DNA from: Candidatus Poseidoniaceae archaeon
Lineage (GTDB): Archaea; Thermoplasmatota; Poseidoniia; Poseidoniales; Poseidoniaceae
NCBI GenBank assembly: GCA_949373095.1
Contig: CASIBY010000011.1
Span: 1-64,000 of the forward strand
DNA: 64,000 bases
Reading direction: 5' to 3'
The notes under the pieces were generated by a model. That model was given only the letters and a program-made list of their open reading frames with translations. It was not told where the DNA came from and did no database searches. Within the stretch, counting starts at the first letter, position 1, and every line of letters starts with the position of its first letter. Below are positions 61,680-64,000 of this stretch, piece by piece. The position numbers and the translations under genes are program-made.

Positions 61680-64000
61680 TCATCCTTCCGTTCCAATATC
61701 ATGGAGGTCCAATTTGGCCCTCTGCTCAGATACATAGTCGTCCCATTGCTCTGTAGTCCACCCATCCGGGATTGGTCCTTCAAGCCACTGGGCATACTGT
61801 TCTTGTGTCCAGCCTTCGGGAATACTGTCCGGCTCAATTCGTTCCTCTTGTTGTGGTTCAGCCTCGGTTTGATCCATGAGGTCATCGTTGTCAAACAAAG
61901 ATTCGACATCGTGTCCTGAGTTTTCTTCAACATCCCAATCAAGTTCTTCAGTAGATTTTTTGTTGGCTCTCAATGCGAATCCTATAGCACCGAATATAAC
62001 CGTTAAGGTTAGCAAACCAATCAGCGCAACTGCTTGAATAGAACGAGTATCATCTTGCTTTTTTGATTCACCCTGGGTTAGATCATCAGATGTACAATTG
62101 AAGCATATTTCTTGAGGCCCTACGGTAACATTGGCTGTTTGAGTGACGCGAACACCTTGCTCGTCAAGGCACCCCACCTCTAGGCTAAGCGTTTGATTTG
62201 CCAGAGAGCCGGGAATGGGGTAAATCCAACTCAATTTCGTTTCAAAAAATATTTCTTCTCCCGCCATCGTTGCCGATTGCGTGAGCATTGCACCCGATGG
62301 GTCGTGTATGGTAAATGAGCAAATGACTGTATGCAGACCGTCCTCATCGCCGACAGGCAATGTGATGACAATGTCTTCCCCCGGCATGGCGGGTGAGGAA
62401 TTGAATTCTCCAAGGAATGTTGGTGCATGCTGGAATCTCATCTCAACGGTAAGGGATGTTGGCAGTCGGTCAACATCTTGTATGTTCATAACAATCTTCC
62501 CTGGGCCATCCGAAAACGAATTGTCGACCTTAATGCGGAAGTAATACCATTCCATATCGGTTGAGTTCTCATCAATAACGCAGGCCTCAGGGGTTATGCC
62601 TTCTCCCCACACTGGCTCGTCGGTTAATGGGGCAACTATTGAACGGCCTGACTGACTAAGTCGGCCACTTGGAGTCTCAAGAGGACGGTCGCTGTGTACG
62701 CCGACGACCAATGTAGCCGTTTGACCAAAGGACATGTTGCGTGTTGGCCCCTCATCATCACATACATCGAAGAAGACTACCTCTGGTAGGGTGAACTCAA
62801 AGGGAATGCTCAACGTTGCATCGGCAGTCCCGCCGTGGAGGCCGTTACCGGTTATGTCAATGACGAGTTCCCCTGATTCCAATGCGGTTGGAATTTGACT
62901 TAGGGGAATACTCAGTGTATCAACTCCTTGAGGTATATCTAATGGAATTTGAAACATTTCATTGCCTGGCCAGTAAACCATTACATCGCCAATAAATGGA
63001 GTGATTGGGTCATCAATATCTGAAACTTGAACGATGAGTTGCTCCCTTCCATGTCCTACCACAGTGTCAAGGGCAGTACCGTTACTGTCTGTGATGAAGA
63101 GCGATAGTTCAGGATTTACATCATCAATCCAAAGTATTCGCTCCAATAACAAGGACCCTTCATTTGACCGAACTTGAACTTCAATATCCTCAAGAGACAT
63201 ACCCAACTCAAGTGATAGATTTGAACTGTAGCAGTACACATTGGTGCCGTGAAGTACAACAGATGTTGTGTTGGTCATGTTTCCTCGTGAGGCAGAGAAT
63301 ATCGGGGGTGCTTGCATGACATCAAAATCCACGTCGGTAGCACAACTGGTCAAGGTGTAAGAACGGTGCCGCAAAAGGCCTTCATTGGGTTTGTTGGTAA
63401 GAGTTGATGCGCGGTTCCAAGAGAGCGGGTCTAAGCCGGATACATGAGGTCCGTACCATGTTTGCGGAGCGTCAACAACCCGTGTGACATTCAGATAGGT
63501 TGCTTCGTCGCTCATGTTTGCGATGTCATAGACGCGTATTTGTAATGCGATTTCTCCAAGTTCTACGTCTGTCGGTACAGTGAGTGTTGCCTGCCAACGG
63601 GAACTGTCTATTTTGCCCATAGTTTGCTGAATCCAGAGACTTTCATTCACAGATTCGTTTTCTGGGACAATCTGCCAACTCATTGTTGCCGCCGTCACAT
63701 TACTGTCATCTTGAGCCTGGACTGTACATACAGTATATCCTCCTCTTGTCAGAGTTGGTGCATTGCAATAACCTTTGATGATGTTCGGAGCATCATTAGC
63801 AAAAAGGGATAATGACACCATGTTGTTTTCAAACTGCTGCTCATGAGAGGCATTGATGTACCGAATCCGAATCTCAAAATATCCAGACTGCGTTGGCTCA
63901 AAGGTGAGATTAACGATTGTTCTGCTACCGTACTGGTCTCCTGAAGGCATTGCGAGAGGCGATTCGTTAAGGACGACGTTTCCAATTCGAGACTGAATAA
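61680..64000 (-). CDS. Large surface protein with Ig-like ectodomain and repeated GWTxEQY/W cytosolic tail, 5' truncated
   Basis: The frame is open to the window edge, so the true start lies outside (over 770 residues here). The ectodomain has many beta-sandwich-like segments such as LTFEPTQSGYFEIRIRYINA, with cysteine-rich strands. One helix (IQAVALIGLLTLTVIFGAIGF) lies about 100 residues from the end. The cytosolic tail has PEGWTQEQYAQWLEGP and then PDGWTTEQWDDYVSEQ, two copies of one motif. No enzyme motif recognised; the tail may bind a partner protein. It ends 33 bp after the RAM-protein start. Confidence 0.72.
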   Translation of the reverse strand, partial: IQSRIGNVVLNESPLAMPSGDQYGSRTIVNLTFEPTQSGYFEIRIRYINASHEQQFENNMVSLSLFANDAPNIIKGYCNAPTLTRGGYTVCTVQAQDDSNVTAATMSWQIVPENESVNESLWIQQTMGKIDSSRWQATLTVPTDVELGEIALQIRVYDIANMSDEATYLNVTRVVDAPQTWYGPHVSGLDPLSWNRASTLTNKPNEGLLRHRSYTLTSCATDVDFDVMQAPPIFSASRGNMTNTTSVVLHGTNVYCYSSNLSLELGMSLEDIEVQVRSNEGSLLLERILWIDDVNPELSLFITDSNGTALDTVVGHGREQLIVQVSDIDDPITPFIGDVMVYWPGNEMFQIPLDIPQGVDTLSIPLSQIPTALESGELVIDITGNGLHGGTADATLSIPFEFTLPEVVFFDVCDDEGPTRNMSFGQTATLVVGVHSDRPLETPSGRLSQSGRSIVAPLTDEPVWGEGITPEACVIDENSTDMEWYYFRIKVDNSFSDGPGKIVMNIQDVDRLPTSLTVEMRFQHAPTFLGEFNSSPAMPGEDIVITLPVGDEDGLHTVICSFTIHDPSGAMLTQSATMAGEEIFFETKLSWIYPIPGSLANQTLSLEVGCLDEQGVRVTQTANVTVGPQEICFNCTSDDLTQGESKKQDDTRSIQAVALIGLLTLTVIFGAIGFALRANKKSTEELDWDVEENSGHDVESLFDNDDLMDQTEAEPQQEERIEPDSIPEGWTQEQYAQWLEGPIPDGWTTEQWDDYVSEQRAKLDLHDIGTEG

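Overview
The window reads as a compact euryarchaeal genome fragment, most likely marine Group II (Candidatus Poseidoniales) or a close relative. Archaeal markers are clear: DNA polymerase D large subunit (DP2), primase large subunit PriL, an S13-S4-S11-Rpo3 cluster, a Sec61-beta homologue, chromosomal protein MC1, pantoate kinase and a XerA recombinase. They sit beside genes of bacterial type: a bacterial-form LeuRS, fused RibD, a BolA/CGFS-glutaredoxin pair and a PlsC-like acyltransferase. Cytochrome oxidase genes point to aerobic life. The lineage is inferred from gene content only.

Layout. 1-8.5 kb: surface glycan genes (nucleotide-sugar dehydrogenase, two GT4 glycosyltransferases, a flippase), BolA-Grx, Rpe; the AT-rich part (about 1.4-4.2 kb) looks like an island. 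8.6-22.3 kb: thioredoxin, an HTH-ATPase, a 1152-aa propeller/calcium-repeat surface protein followed by a membrane-anchored double-HTH regulator, LeuRS, and a second calcium-repeat surface protein. 22.4-29 kb: TPD nuclease, pantoate kinase, Rpo3-S11-S4-S13, a THUMP-like methyltransferase and PyrE. 29-43 kb: DP2, MptE-like enzyme, PriL, acyltransferase, DUF373 and CBS proteins, RibD, a diacylglycerol-kinase-like protein. 43-51.5 kb: a lipoprotein, tRNA-Ser(UGA), a SCO1-type protein with a long C-terminal extension, and the oxidase operon (subunit II, a fused I+III, subunit IV). 51.6-64 kb: DUF167, Toprim, Lrp regulator, NSUN-type methyltransferase, membrane proteins, Sec61-beta, a helix-hairpin-helix protein with an H1-like tail, XerA, MC1, a stand-alone RAM domain and a truncated surface protein.

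Coupling. The oxidase genes are packed head to tail with their likely copper chaperone. Several large proteins share one plan: signal peptide, repeat ectodomain, one membrane helix and a short cytosolic tail. Two small basic proteins (HhH-tail and MC1) probably help organise DNA next to DP2/PriL-based replication. Genes are tightly packed, with many overlaps of a few to about 50 bp at convergent ends; no gap longer than about 300 bp lacks a gene.

Quality caveat. Two patches (about 0.2-3.2 kb and 44.0-46.6 kb) carry many single-base frameshifts in otherwise well-conserved genes. The reading continues correctly in the next frame each time, so I treat these mostly as base-calling or assembly errors rather than true pseudogenes.
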